Assembly: GCF_021130785.1 (NCBI RefSeq)
Contig: NC_060211.1
Span: forward strand, 125,561,001 to 125,625,000
From: Homalodisca vitripennis
Lineage: Eukaryota > Arthropoda > Insecta > Hemiptera > Cicadellidae
Length of the DNA stretch: 64,000 nt
Reading direction: 5' to 3'
Part shown: positions 48,072-60,099 of the stretch, one piece after another
Layout of the letters: each line of letters opens with the position of its first letter
Numbering within the stretch: position 1 is the first letter of the stretch
Program-made: the position numbers and the translations under genes
Notes under the pieces: generated by a model
Told to the model about the DNA's origin: nothing
The model's database searches: none
What the model saw: only the letters and a program-made list of their open reading frames with translations

Positions 48072-48260
48072 GTGAAACAATAAGCACCAGCCTGGATGGA
48101 GGTAGATTATTGTGAGCACTTAGACCAAGTATTCTGTGATGCCTCTATCTTGGTTACTGCTTGTTCATTGTGCACATATCAACCACTAGCTATTTTACCA
48201 AACATTCCTTTTGAAAATTATCCACATCCGATTGAGATATACTATGTTAAATAAATCACA
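48072..48260 (+). repeat. 190-bp duplicated block, copy 1
   Basis: It matches 50565-50766 at about 90%: gaaacaataagcaccagcct, gatggaggtagattattgtg, gcacttagaccaagtat, then tattttaccaaacattcc and ccgattgagatat. A G/T-rich prefix precedes both copies. No frame is shared. The function is unknown, possibly a small non-autonomous repeat. Confidence 0.85.
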
Positions 48261-48643
48261 TCGTCAATGAATGCTCGTTTATCAAAGTTCACGATTGATC
48301 CTGAAATTATCACGTAACGGGTGATCATAGTTCCAATATACCACAAAGCAATTGATAGCGTCAATATGTTTTGTTTGCTTTATGAAGCTACACATTGTGT
48401 TGTAATAATAAAACCTACATTTAATCGGAAAGAAAGAAAATGGAGACTGCCAAGTAATTTGTGGAAATGCTCAACGGCAGTGTTATATTCAACCACTCAA
48501 TAATGTTCATATAACAAAATTTGTCTAAATTGTAGAAATTATTTACATGCAAATGAAATTTACTTGACATTGATAGAAAAATAAAAAATATGGAAATATT
48601 TATCTACATTTGATATATGAGAAGAGTTTGTGAGCTAAAGATT

Positions 48644-48816
48644 TTTATTACTGCGGTGGAAAAGAGGAAAGTGGTCGGCAGATTAATTTGATGGATGCTG
48701 GTAGCGGTGACAGACTGCAGCCCGGAACAGTCAAGGGTGGCGGGGGGAGGGGTGGCTGGGATAATTGGCGTAGGGGTGAGAGATACATCCCTCTCCTGGC
48801 GCTGTTCCATACACTG
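48644..48816. repeat. GC-rich 173-bp element, copy 1
   Basis: Nearly identical (about 98%) to 62278-62450. The plus strand is open for part of its length (MDAGSGDRLQPGTVKGGGG) and so is the minus strand, a consequence of GC-richness. The boundaries are abrupt. On the minus strand the element ends '...ccgcagtaataaa', which includes a polyadenylation-like AATAAA. No terminal repeats or target duplications are visible. It is likely a short, recently copied mobile repeat or LINE end. Confidence 0.85.
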
Positions 48817-48899
48817 CTAATTATTTTATTTCCAGTCTATACAATGATTACTGTTATTTATCGTAATTGTTATTCTCGAGTGATTCGATAAGTTAAGAA

Positions 48900-50100
48900 T
48901 AGTAAATACGTTGCAAGATCTGTGTTGTTATACATTTATTACGTTTTCGGGCTTAGAAAAAAATACTCGTCTGGCACACGTACATAAAGGGTTATCACGT
49001 GACACATAGACAGTTCTGGATTCATCGTATGTTTTAAAAAATCGTTGGAAAACTACATTATTGAAAATTATAGGCCTTTTTTAATCGCATAAGTGTTTAT
49101 TTATTACTGTACCTAAATACAAAGCAAATACAAATAAATAGTTTTTTGGAAACATTAAGTACGAGTGTAAAAACAGACTCTTAAAACTTCAACGCCATTT
49201 ATTACGTAATATTGTTGTATAATATCCTACTAGTTTAGTAATAATACATTTTATTGGCGTCAGACAATAACAATAAACTGTATATCATAGATCAATTATT
49301 AATATAAAATAAGCTACAACGTATCAGTGACTCATCCAGTTAAACACACAAAATTCATTTAGCTTTTTTTTGCTCGACAATTTTCCCCTCTTTGACACCA
49401 TGTTTCTCAAACCGAAATCTTATTTTACGTGTGCATGTGAGTGTATCTTTCTTCAAAATCATCGGTTTCCCAAGAACCAATATATGCGCGGATCTCGCTT
49501 TCGCTATAAAAGTACTTTGAGGCGAGTCTTGAATTTTGACTGATTTTAGCAGATAGTTTTTAAAATTACGTATTGTTAATTTTGAACCACATAGAGGGTG
49601 AGTTAGCTAAGGTGTTATAAACGAATATTAGGAGAATGCGTTCGGTTAGCGGTATAATGAAGAAACAAAATGCAACCCCTCTAAATCATACACAGAAAAT
49701 ATATTTAAAATATCTTTATAAAACAATATTTTTAGAATGTACAAATTTTTGGATAATTATATCCTAACTTTTATTAAAAAGTTTAAATTGAAGACTGTAT
49801 TATGTCGTAGATAATTTTAAACCTCTTTAGAAAAGAAATGCTTTCACAAATAAAGTATGTTCTATCTCTTACATTTTCTGAGTGAGAAATAAAAAACTTA
49901 AAAAAAGTTTTTTAACAGGGCAGTTTTGTAAAATATGATGTAATTTGCCAAGAAAAATACACTAAGATTACATACATTTATAATCAGATTGTTATTGGTA
50001 AATTTAAAATTGAATTATGATTTTAAAGGCTTTTATCGTTTGTCTGGTTTACCTCATATCATCAGTTCTTTAAAACCAGTAGTACACATAATTTAGTACG
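48900..50100. other. AT-rich stretch, nothing recognised
   Basis: No repeat partner, RNA or reading frame could be supported. Confidence 0.4.
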
Positions 50101-50564
50101 ATAATTATTTTATATAAATGTCAATTCCTGTTTGCTTTGACGGTGTGTGCGTGTGTATGTGTATGTGCGTGAGCGTGTGTGTCTTAATCATCCAGCCTAT
50201 ATAAAAAGTTCCAATTAAAATTATTCTTCCACTAAAGTGCATAAACCCAAAAATACTGTATGAGGCTCTTATGTTGCTTAATGCTAACTTTGTGTTCACA
50301 TGCCATAATAATTAGTCAAATTTTTGTTTCAACATTTAAATTCCTACAATTATATTAAATCTACATTTATATGTAATAATTAAAACCACGACTAATATAG
50401 ATTTGAGTCAATATAAAGAACATTATATTTCGTACCTAAATCATGATTTCATAATACTAAATGAACACGGACACAGTGGTAGATTGTACAATAGAACGTT
50501 TAGGTAGCTCATTTCTAAAACCATCTATAGTGTGTGTATGTGCGTGCGAGCGCGCGGATGTGCG

Positions 50565-50766
50565 TGAAACAATAAGCACCAGCCTGGATGGAGGTAGATT
50601 ATTGTGAGCACTTAGACCAAGTATGCTATGATGCCTCTCTCTTGGTTACCTCTCTCTTGGTTACTACTCGTTCTTTGTGGACATATCAACAGCTAGCTAT
50701 TTTACCAAACATTCCTTTTGAAAATCATCCACATCCGATTGAGATATTCTAAGTTAAATAAATCAT
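50565..50766 (+). repeat. 190-bp duplicated block, copy 2
   Basis: Partner of 48072-48260, with an internal 15-bp duplication (ctctctcttggttac twice, about 50634-50664) that the first copy lacks. It is preceded by a gtgtgtg/gcgcgcg-rich stretch. Confidence 0.85.
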
Positions 50767-50779
50767 ATACTTATAAAAG

Positions 50780-53700
50780 TTTAAATAGTTCGTTAGGTTG
50801 GGAGACACCACTCTACGTTAAGTGAGGATAAGAGCAGGGGTAGCGTTACCGTTTAATTAATTAGTGCTATCACACAGTACCTAAATGAAGTTTCCACATG
50901 AAACGGTAGTTCTCGATTTCAATACATTCTTTTTTCTCTTGAGTTAAAAAAACACATACATATGTACATTATACGGTTTTAAAATGAAAAGAACGTTATC
51001 AAAAATGTATTTGAATTATCTGATGTTAATATAGATAGTAATAATCTTTTTATATATTTAATTATGTATGTATTATATTATGTATCCATAAAAATGTATT
51101 GTATTCAATAGGTTTGGACAATAATAATATGATTCTCATTTAAAATTGACATGAATAGCACTAGATCCAGTTTTATAGTTGAGAATTCATATTATTTTCG
51201 TGCTGTACGATACCGACCGGACTGTGAGAGTGGAGTGTATTGAGGATATTGACTTTTGGAGTAACCGTTACTGTTTTTCAGTATTCTTTTCAACCAACGT
51301 ACTCTATGTAAATTATTTAGCAGATGTATCAGCGAGAGAATAACTATATACGAATTTTCAGTACATAACTGGAGAGAAGCTTTGTTTGTAAAAAGTTAGC
51401 ATATTCTAAGGATAACTAAAATGTTTGGCAAAAAAAGACTGATACAGTCTACTTATGATGTTTAACTAGTACAATATCAATAAAAATAACCAAATAAAAA
51501 TCAAATTAAAACATTTACAATTATTAATATTGGTACTGATTATTTTATATTATAACAATAGTAACAACTTAAGTTATTTTCTTAAAGGAAATGTATTTTT
51601 ATTAGCGACTTTGTGGCCTCTGTCTGTTGACTCTTCAAAGATCCTAGGGGCTTAAAACTTGGTGCAAAGGTTCTTCTTATTACAGGAAGAACTGCATCGA
51701 TTTTGCGGTAAAAAGGTTAGAGAAAAAAGTTAGTATTTTAATAATCCGAGAAACAAGTTACAGTCAGTTCAGTAAAGAATTGCGTAACATTCTTTTGGGT
51801 CCTTCAATACTCCGTCTTATTGGTTTATTATTTACTCTCAAGATTGATAATGGTGCTTATAAAGAAATTGGTTTTATTTCTTTATAAAGTTCAAAATTTT
51901 AGTTACTTTAATAGGTTTTAACATCTTAAAATGTGATTCAAATTTGGATGCACACTGAACTGTTCTAATTTAAGTGGTTTGGCCTCAATTTCATTCTCCC
52001 GTTATTCCAAATAAGTAGCAATCGGTAGTAATAGAACTATATAGTTAATTACTATTTAGACTTAGAACTCGTATTGAAGTAGTAAAGTAAAGGTACAATA
52101 TATTTACATGAAATGTTAAAATGAAATACATAATATATAATGAATATGTAAGATCTAAAACTATCAATTGATTGAATTAAAAAAGATATGTCTTTTTACT
52201 TGAAGAAAAAAAGACGATAATAATTTTCTAAAGTGAGACCGTTATTTGTTTTCTGGGAAGCGCAGTCAGAACCTTTGATCGCGAACTTTACTTTGTCACT
52301 CAGTTATTTTCTGAATCTTAGGGAAGTTTGGTCTCCTGAGCAAATGGAATGTCTTTGTTCTTCCTTCAATTAACTTTGCATTGTTTATAGTTATGGTTAA
52401 TGAACTGCTTGAATAAAATCTTCGTATTCTATAGTTTTATGGTAGAAATTAAGATTGAACAATCTGGGGTTCATAAAAATAGTAATTTGTGGCATCACGA
52501 AACACTAACGTAGCATCCGTAGTCTAAAAATCGAAAGGCATTAGGACTGCCTGTTCATCTCCTTCAGCACCCGTGCTACAGACTTGAAACTTGCTACGTG
52601 ACCTTCTCTTGGTCCAGGGAGGAAACCTAATACCCCCCTCCTATTTCTTTCCTATTTTGGGGCCAAAGGGTCTACGGGAAGTCCGTTCGTATATTTCTTC
52701 ATCGGTGCACAACTTACGTTATATTCTGTCGGTTTAAATGATACGAATTTGTTGATTCGTATTTTAGACGGTTAAAACTCAAAGTAATTAGTTTGACTCG
52801 CATGAGTTGGATTTTTATCGATCATTATCGGACTGTGTATCTTAATGCATATTGGGATATCATTATTTTATCATATTGGATTAAATGCATATAACTGCCA
52901 TTTTTAAACCTTATTTGATAAATACCTTGTTTGTGTATCGTATTTTCATTATTACTTGTATAATTTTTAATATTTAATAGTTGTGGTCCCTAATAAAATT
53001 TAGATTTTTGACTATTGCATAGCAGATGAATTGCAACCATACGTACCTTTTGCATTATGTCTGAAGTATTAACTGGAATATTAGTAATAAGTATCCATTT
53101 TTCCAATAATAATATTGAATTATTTATTTTTATATTACTGAACCAATAATATTGACAGACATGTTTCCTAATTAAATTATTATCCAGTTGATTATTTATC
53201 ACTGTTGCACGTTTATTATTAACATGTGTTGATTTTGTCCTAATAGTTTTGTGAATTGGAATGAGTAAAAACAGTTTCTGGTACTTCTTAATTATGCAGT
53301 AAATAGGTTTTACACTTTTTGCTCATATTTTACAACTAATAATGTAAATATAAACATACAAATACCATCGTAAATTATACGCATAAATAATATTGCTGAA
53401 ATGAAATATAAAATCCCTCGAAAAGGAAACAGGGATATAAATGTCAGTGATAAACTCCTAATGACTGCAGATCGACTGTGATGGATTGCATCAGTTTTAT
53501 GAGCGTAATTAAAATATTCTCTCGCAGAACAGAGAGGACTGCAATTGTGCCCAGCTATGTTTGTTACATCTTTACTTTATTCCACCATTAATTAAAATAT
53601 ATTACAATTGATGAATAATATGAGGGAGTAATACATAAACACTATTACTACACTAATTCTTTGTGTAACTAGTTACGTAGTTACGTAACGACGTTAAGCG

Positions 53701-54140
53701 ATTTTCGAGTGTAACTTATTTAAATTTTCGTATGGTTGTCAGAAGAGAATTTTTATTATACTATTCGGATGGTTGGTGAAACTGGCTGATATTTCATTGC
53801 ACATAGTGTTGGAATTAACTGTTTAGTGAAAACTAGAAATTATATGACAAGGCCAGTCTAAAAATTACTGTTTCTAAGATCTGAGATAAATATAGGTTTT
53901 TTGAGCGCAGCGAGTGAACGACACAACCAATATAATTAACCAAAGTGCATTATCAATGTCTTGTAACTACGCAAAAATTTGTCCATTTAATCATTACTGA
54001 ATGTCTTACAGTTTCCAAGATTCCTTCAGTGTGCACACCGTATACGTTTAATATACGTAAGTAAAAAGCGTCTACCTTCATCCCTTATAACTTAGTTCCT
54101 GTGTAAGGGATAGACTGAAATATCCCAACTTCCGTCAGTG
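50780..54140. other. Gene-free stretch with two dispersed-repeat fragments
   Basis: Only the fragments near 51625-51700 and 52545-52640, which share phrases with 47540-47590 and 59990-60030, stand out. The rest is AT-rich and featureless to me. Confidence 0.4.
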
Positions 54141-54349
54141 TCTTACTATTTAATAGAGCAACTTTGGTACTAAATCCCGCCGATGTATGTCAAACCCGTT
54201 CTCAAGATAACGTGAAGATAAACCTATCCGGACTTGTAGACACTCATAAAGACAAGTTATTTTCGAACCGGTCCGATTTACTGGTATCGATTCGCTCAGC
54301 GATTACAGTATGCACTCATTTATTATGTGCATATATTGAAAATTGTAGT

Positions 54350-55960
54350 TAATTAGCGATAAACCTTAATGGAGAATGAAGAGGATAAAAAATATATATG
54401 CGTATATATTAAATATATATTAACTTTACCTCAATGAATTCCGTTGGATTGGAGGTGTATTATAATTATTCCAACAATTATTAAGGTTCATGCAATTTAA
54501 TTAGGCCTATAGATTTTGGAATAAGATTAGTATTAATATTTAATCTCCTTCTTTCAGGTGATGGTAACACTTCAAATATTAAATGCTTTTAACCAATCAA
54601 TAATGTGTAAATAAGCTTTGCAAAGGTTAAGATTTGTAGTATAAATCACATTTTGTTCCCACCAAATATATTTAGAACGCAGTAAAAATATAATAAAAAT
54701 GAGGTGATTCCTATATAAGTAGGATTCTTTGACGTTTTCAGAATATGTCCTCCGAAGACGGAGCGGTATCCCGTTCAAAATATTTTAAATTCCACAAATG
54801 TTTAATACAAAAATGAATAATGAAACCAAGTATTTTGTCACTAAGAGATCTTTTTTTGTAATTAAAAAATATTAAAGCTCAAATTCCTATTTCCAAATTC
54901 TGAAACAAGCTAAAAACTCTTATCACCGAAGAAAGTTTGAAGATAGTATAAATAAACCTTAATTAGTATGTTCTATTCCCAACAAACGCGAGAAAATAAA
55001 GTATTAGTGTATTTGATTTGATTAATGTATCGTAACTGGAAAATGAAGAACGATACTAGTCTTCAGAGCGTGTTAAAAGTTTTTCTTACTTTCTGTGACG
55101 TATTACACGGAGAAATCCCCACTGAAAATTTCGAATTTAAGGGTGTCGCATTGTATACAACGCTTGAAACTTAGAAAAAGTCGAAAAGAACTTGATTAAT
55201 TAATGAGGTTTTCGTGATTTCAAAAGAACACTCTTGATTATTTTATGGTTAAAACGCTGGCAAGTGAGATAATGATTAGATAGATATCATTCAACTTACA
55301 CTATTTAGCACCAGAATTTAAATTATATGAAAACTGAATTATTAACGAAAGCATTTATTCAGTACAAAAGTCCGAAATAAAATAAATATCCACAAAAGTC
55401 ACAATTTTACAAGTATAGGTGTGGAGTTAGCAAATATTTTAATTATTTGATAAAATATTATCGAATTCAACCATAGATAAAATGGTGAAACTCGGATTTT
55501 TGGCAAGACGACTTAAAATTGTCTGTATATTTTAAAGAGATCTCGCAAAAGTACAAAATGTTATCTGTATTTTAGATGAAATTGGTCACGTTTCTTTTTG
55601 AGAATACATTATAAATAACTAATGAGTTTGGAAAAACACAATCTTTTGATACGTTGTCTTGATTCCTTGACAGTTATTTATGCGAGATAGAATCCTTATA
55701 AAAGTATATTTGTTTAAAAATCTGTAAGTTTTGAGAAAAAGAAGCCTGCTTGAGTGTTATTAAAAAAAGTAAATAATAAAATATAAAAATAATAATTTTA
55801 TCCAACACAATAATTATAAATTTACTAGCAAATGTGGTATTGTCATGAATAGTCATATTCTTTGCAAGTACCCTATATGACACATTTGAGCCCATGATTG
55901 TGGCGCAGAGGTACATATCCTACTCATTACAGGGAATTTAAACTGGGCTTACATCTTGGT
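54350..55960. other. AT-rich stretch, nothing recognised
   Basis: Short frames here have no motif or partner. Confidence 0.4.
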
Positions 55961-56084
55961 ATGACGACTTGGATACCTTCAAAAACGGTAAAATTATAAG
56001 AATGTTTTGTGAAAATACTGATGTATTTATGCAACAATTTCAACCTGTGCAAAAAAAAAAATGTATCGCCCACTCCTCTCAGTA

Positions 56085-56150
56085 TTTACCTCTTTTATCT
56101 CTCTCTTACACTCTCTCATTCTCACTCTCCTTATCCTTCCTCTCGATTGA
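56085..56150 (+). other. Pyrimidine-rich tract
   Basis: About 65 bases dominated by CT words (ctctctcttacactctctca and similar), 50-120 nt upstream of the acceptor-like site at 56204. It may be a polypyrimidine tract for that candidate exon, or simple sequence. Confidence 0.5.
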
Positions 56151-56204
56151 AAACTTTAAAAATTCAATTATAAGTTTAATCAGGCTATAAACTTCTTGTG
56201 TCAG

Positions 56205-56328
56205 AATGGTAGAAGTTATGAGGACTGCTCTGGCTTGTCAGAAGCTGTGCCACTCAAACAGAAGTGAGCTAATTATTTCTAACTTACTACATCGTCCCAC
56301 CCGACAGAACGACTTTGAGTTGTTTGAT
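56205..56328 (+). pseudogene. Candidate relic exon, 41 codons, chemoreceptor-like (tentative), second copy
   Basis: An acceptor-like 'acttcttgtgtcag' ends at 56204, preceded by a 65-nt pyrimidine-rich tract (56085-56150). The frame from ATG 56206 gives ACQKL, ELIISNLLHRP and NDFELFD and stays open to about 56490. A better donor-like site than in the 44-kb copy lies just after (TTTAA|GTGAAT, 56329-56338). It has the same strand and length as 44549-44672, 11.66 kb away, about the size of the modules upstream. A real exon of a gene extending beyond the window, or a relic, are both possible. The gustatory-receptor reading is inference from a short pattern. Confidence 0.4.
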
Positions 56329-56504
56329 TTAAGTGAATTGAGGATCCAGCTAAACGGAGCGGAATTTCGTCATCCTTTAGGATATAAAATCACTGGCATG
56401 TGCCCGAAAAGAAATCATGTTACGCTCACAATTCTTTCATTGTCAAAAACTAACAATAAACAAAGACATTTAATCGGTAGCATACTTTTATAGCGCAACT
56501 AGCA

Positions 56505-56700
56505 GCTGTCGCGGCTTCGCACGCAATTTCCTGTGCGAAGAAGTTTCCTTTGAAAAAGAGTACACTATATTCACGTATTCTTTTTCTATCACATTCTAAA
56601 AATTCCTGAGATTGATAGTCGTTCCTTCGTGAGCCTCTTGGGCACATTATGCAGGTATGTACCATATTTCCTGCCTCTTTCTTTCGTTATTTTGCTAGGT
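56505..56700. repeat. Probable dispersed-repeat fragment
   Basis: It begins 'gcgcaactagcagctgtcgc', a phrase close to the 'actagcagctgacccggc' motif I recall from widespread arthropod repeats, followed by 'ggcttcgcacgc'. It interrupts the open frame following the 56205 candidate exon, so that frame's distal end is not reliable. Confidence 0.4.
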
Positions 56701-57293
56701 GTTGATAAGTTATTCAAAACAATTAATTTATATGGATGAATCTCGATAAACTAATTAGGTTACAAAGAATAAAATTCGGTCTGTTAAAATTAATTTTCTG
56801 TCTAAGATATTTTCAGTATTATTGTGGAGTGTCCCTTCAAGAAAATGTATCAACGAAAACCAATTTCGATCATAAAATGTCTTCTTTCGGCTCTTTTCAT
56901 TTACCTTCGATCTAACCAAATTCGATTACTTTATGTGCAAACATTCATGGATTTGTACAATGAGGTTGTTTTTTGTAATAGCGTTTAATAGTATTTTCAT
57001 TGCATTAGATAGTTTATTGGTGCAATCTAAATTTAAAATTAGGCAATGACGTCTTCTATGCAACCTGCATTACACTACTGATCAAGCAATTTACAATAAC
57101 AATTTTCGAAACTTTAAATGTAATCAAAAATGTTTCTGCCTCTTTGATGAACTTCAGCTGAAAGTATTAACAGCTGTTAAGTATCAGCTCGCTTTGTATT
57201 ACGTGTACTAGCGCAGTCTGTCGGATCCAATATAAAACACTCCAACATCAACAACAATATTTATAATAACAAAATAAATTTAAAAAAACCCCA

Positions 57294-57445
57294 GTGGACC
57301 AAATTGTGAATCTAAACCATTCTCGAATTCCATTGAAAACACACAAAAAATTTCATCAAAATCGGTCCAGTCGTTTAGGAGGAGTTCAGTCACATACACA
57401 CGAACACAAGAAATATATATATATATATATATATACATATATATA
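57294..57445 (+). mobile_element. RTE-like retroelement 3' end with TA-repeat tail
   Basis: The phrases 'ttcatcaaaatcggtccagt' and 'cgtttaggaggagttcagt' followed by 'cacatacacacgaacacaagaa' and (TA)n are the typical 3' terminus of RTE-type LINEs and their non-autonomous relatives in arthropods. Only this end is present. The TA tail is split by the Tc1/mariner element inserted at 57446 and resumes at 59760. Confidence 0.6.
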
Positions 57446-57896
57446 CAGGGTGTATATTATGTCTGGAAACACCCAAATATATCCTTTAATAATTTAAATA
57501 TAAATTTGAAACCTCTTACAATCGTGATAGAGATTGGGCATCTACTTTTTGGAACAATGTTTTGTTATGTCACACCAACGGGGGACGTCCTGCCGAGGGT
57601 ATCGTGAATATCTTAATGGAAGCCTATACCTTGTGATACATAATGTTAAAGGTATTAACTGAATTGAATGCCACAAACCGCATCTCAAAGGAATTTATTC
57701 TATCAGAAAATAGAGCATTTTTAGTATTGAAAATTTACTGATGTTCAACAATGTAATTTTTAACATGGTTCTTGCCACAAAATGTGTTACACTAATTTTT
57801 TAGCATTTTTTTAAATGTTCAATTAAAATAAAATAAACAATTTTTTTTTAAGTTGGTTTCATTAGTACAAATTTACCAGTTTTTATTACAATGAAT
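57446..57896 (+). repeat. Left terminal inverted repeat of the Tc1/mariner element
   Basis: Reverse-complementary to 59309-59759 over essentially its whole length. The inner part (gtgttacactaattttttagca, gccagtttttattac) is still alignable, while the innermost 60 bp are most diverged. Confidence 0.88.
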
Positions 57897-58195
57897 AAAA
57901 CTTATGAGTCACTTTCTCTGATTACTTATGAATCTGTACTTGGTGTTTTTCCAGTCAGCAGGAAGGTTTAAAGAGACAAAGGTCACTAGCCTATGAGAAA
58001 CATTATTGTGTTATTAATCACCTGGTCTACAGGTTTCAGTTTGTTGAGCATGGAGCTTTCACTAGACAGGTCTAAGCTTGGGAATTACAAATGGACAAAG
58101 GTCATATCATTCCTGTCGAGTTAATCAGTGTCTCTGAAGCATTGCTGTCAACAAGTTATCTAATTACAGTAGTTCAGTTTTTATTTGGCATTTTA

Positions 58196-59242
58196 ATGGA
58201 ATTGTCTGAAAGAGAACGAATTTACTCTGTTGATGATGCGAGGATATGGCGATCGTCAAAGATCTTATCGGGAAGTTTGTAATTTGTTTAATGACACTTT
58301 CCAGAAAGGAATCCCATAAGTGTTTCAACAATATCAAAAACTATTGAGCGTTTTGAAATGACAGGGAGTGTACGTAATCGGCCAAAGTCGGGTAGGATAC
58401 AATCTGCAACAGGATGAAGAACATGCACTAGATGTTTTGCAAACATTTATTGAAGACCCACATACATCGCTCAGAAAAAGCTCGCACAGCAACATGATAT
58501 GCACCCTATGTCTGTGAGTAAGATTTTGAAAATTAATAAATACAAACCATTTAAAGTTCATTTAGTCCAACAGTTAAGTGAGGATGATTACGACAGAAGA
58601 GTTGAGTTTTTGTGAATTTGTGATGCGCAAATGTGATGACAATAGAGATTTTCTGACCAACATACTATTTTCTGATGAGGCAACTTTTTTCCTAAATGGC
58701 AATGTTAACAGGCACAATTGCCGTTACTGGGCTAGTGAAAACCCACATTGGATTACTGAGTCCCATTCACAGCAACCACAAAAACTGAACGTTATGGTGT
58801 GGAATTTTAGGTAACAAAATTGTTGGACCCTTTTTCATCAATGGAAATTTAAATGCCGAACTTTACTACAATATGCTCCAAAATGAAATAATCCCAGCTA
58901 TTCAAATTGCATCAGGAGAATACTTTGATAATGTATGGTTTCAGCAGGATGGTGCTCCACCCCATTATGGGTGACAGGTAATCTCCGGATTTGTCACCAA
59001 TCGATTATTTCCTATGGGGTCATTTAAAATCCAATGTTTATAGAAGAAAGCCTCATAATTTGGAAGACCTAAGAAACAGGATTATAGAGGAGATTGCTTT
59101 GATAACTGAAGAAATGTTAGGCAACTCTGTCGAATCATTTTACCACAAGATTGGCTCATTGTCAAACCGTAGAAGGAACACAGTTCGAACAATTGCTTTA
59201 ACACCAAATGCAGGTAAAACGTTTGTTGTAATACTTTTCTAA
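58196..59242 (+). pseudogene. Broken Tc1/mariner-type transposase gene
   Basis: Conceptual reading in shifted frames gives an N-terminal helix-turn-helix part (MELSERERI at 58196, then VSTISKTIERFEMTGSVRNRP at 58330-58390) and a second HTH-like segment (MHPMSVSKILK near 58500). The catalytic landmarks follow: LFSDEATFFLNG (first Asp 58674-58676), WFQQDGAPPHYG (second Asp 58948-58950) and LSPIDYFLWGHLKSN (third Asp 59003-59005). The second and third acidic residues are only about 18 codons apart, against 34 or more in mariner-like enzymes, so about 50 bp or more is deleted near 58970. At least three further frameshifts or stops occur (near 58225, 58410 and 58810). The copy cannot make a working enzyme. 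It lies between the two long inverted repeats, on the plus strand. Confidence 0.9.
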
Positions 59243-59308
59243 CAGCATACATTATTTTTTATTTGTAATAAGAAATCAATAACATAAGTACCTATTTCCA
59301 TAATTGTA

Positions 59309-59758
59309 CTGTAATAAAAACTGGCAAATTTGTGCTAATAGAACCAGCTTAAAATGAAATTTTTGTTTTATTTAATTGAAAACATTTAAAAAATGCTAAA
59401 AAATTAGTGTAACACATTTTGTGGCAAGAACCATGTTAAAAATTACATTGTTGAACATCAGTAAATTTTCAATACTAAAAAATGCTCTATTTTCTGATAG
59501 AATAATTCCCTTGAGATGAGGGTTTGTGGCATTCAATTCAGTAAGCTATTACCTTTAAAATTATGTATCACAAGGTATAGGCTTCCATTAAGAATATTCA
59601 CGATACCCTCGGCAGGACGTCCCCCGTTGGTGTGACATAACAAAACATTGTTCCAAAAAGTAGATGCCCAATCTCTATCACAATTGTAAGAGGTTTCAAA
59701 TTTATATTTAAATTATTAAAGGATATATTTGGGTGTTTCCAGACATAATATACACCCC

Positions 59759-59759
<1 letters not shown>
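59309..59759 (+). repeat. Right terminal inverted repeat of the Tc1/mariner element
   Basis: Partner of 57446-57896. The terminal base pattern differs by one base (ccccg against the expected ccctg). Confidence 0.88.

Positions 59760-59760
<1 letters not shown>

Positions 59761-59803
<43 letters not shown>
59761..59803. repeat. (TA)n microsatellite, continuation of the interrupted tail
   Basis: Right-hand part of the TA tract into which the Tc1/mariner element inserted. Confidence 0.95.
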
Positions 59804-59809
<6 letters not shown>

Positions 59810-59929
59810 AAAAGATAGACCATTCTTTTAAACATTTATTCGCAATCCGACTACTTTTAAGACTTAAGTTTGCTAATGTGTAGAATTTAATATTAAGGAC
59901 CCTTCAGGACATTCTTAAAATCATGTTCC

Positions 59930-60050
59930 AGTACATCTGTCTGTCCGCTTGTGCGATAACCCTAGATAGAAATGATCCTTAGAGACGTTTTAAACTTGAC
60001 ACACAGATTCCTCTTGGTCCAAGAAAAATTATATTCTATTAAAAAGCAAA
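59930..60050. repeat. Dispersed-repeat fragment
   Basis: It contains 'catctgtctgtccgcttgtgcgataacc' and 'ttaaacttgacacacagattcctcttggtccaag', a phrase order shared with fragments near 47510 and 52545. The family is not identified. Confidence 0.45.
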
Positions 60051-60099
60051 CAAAGTGTGATGTGTATTTTAGTTGTAAATGTATACTTTAATAGTATTT

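Larger units (their letters stand above)
57446..59759 (+). mobile_element. Tc1/mariner-superfamily element with about 450-bp inverted repeats
   Basis: Terminal sequences CAGGGTGTATATTATGTCTG and its complement at the other end (cagacataatatacaccccg) are flanked by TA on both sides (57444-57445, 59760-59761), the standard target-site duplication. The inverted repeats extend inward to about 57896 and 59309, far longer than the usual mariner ends, with a few percent mismatches and small indels. Between them lies one broken transposase gene. The element is inserted in TA-repeat DNA of an RTE-like tail. Confidence 0.92.
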
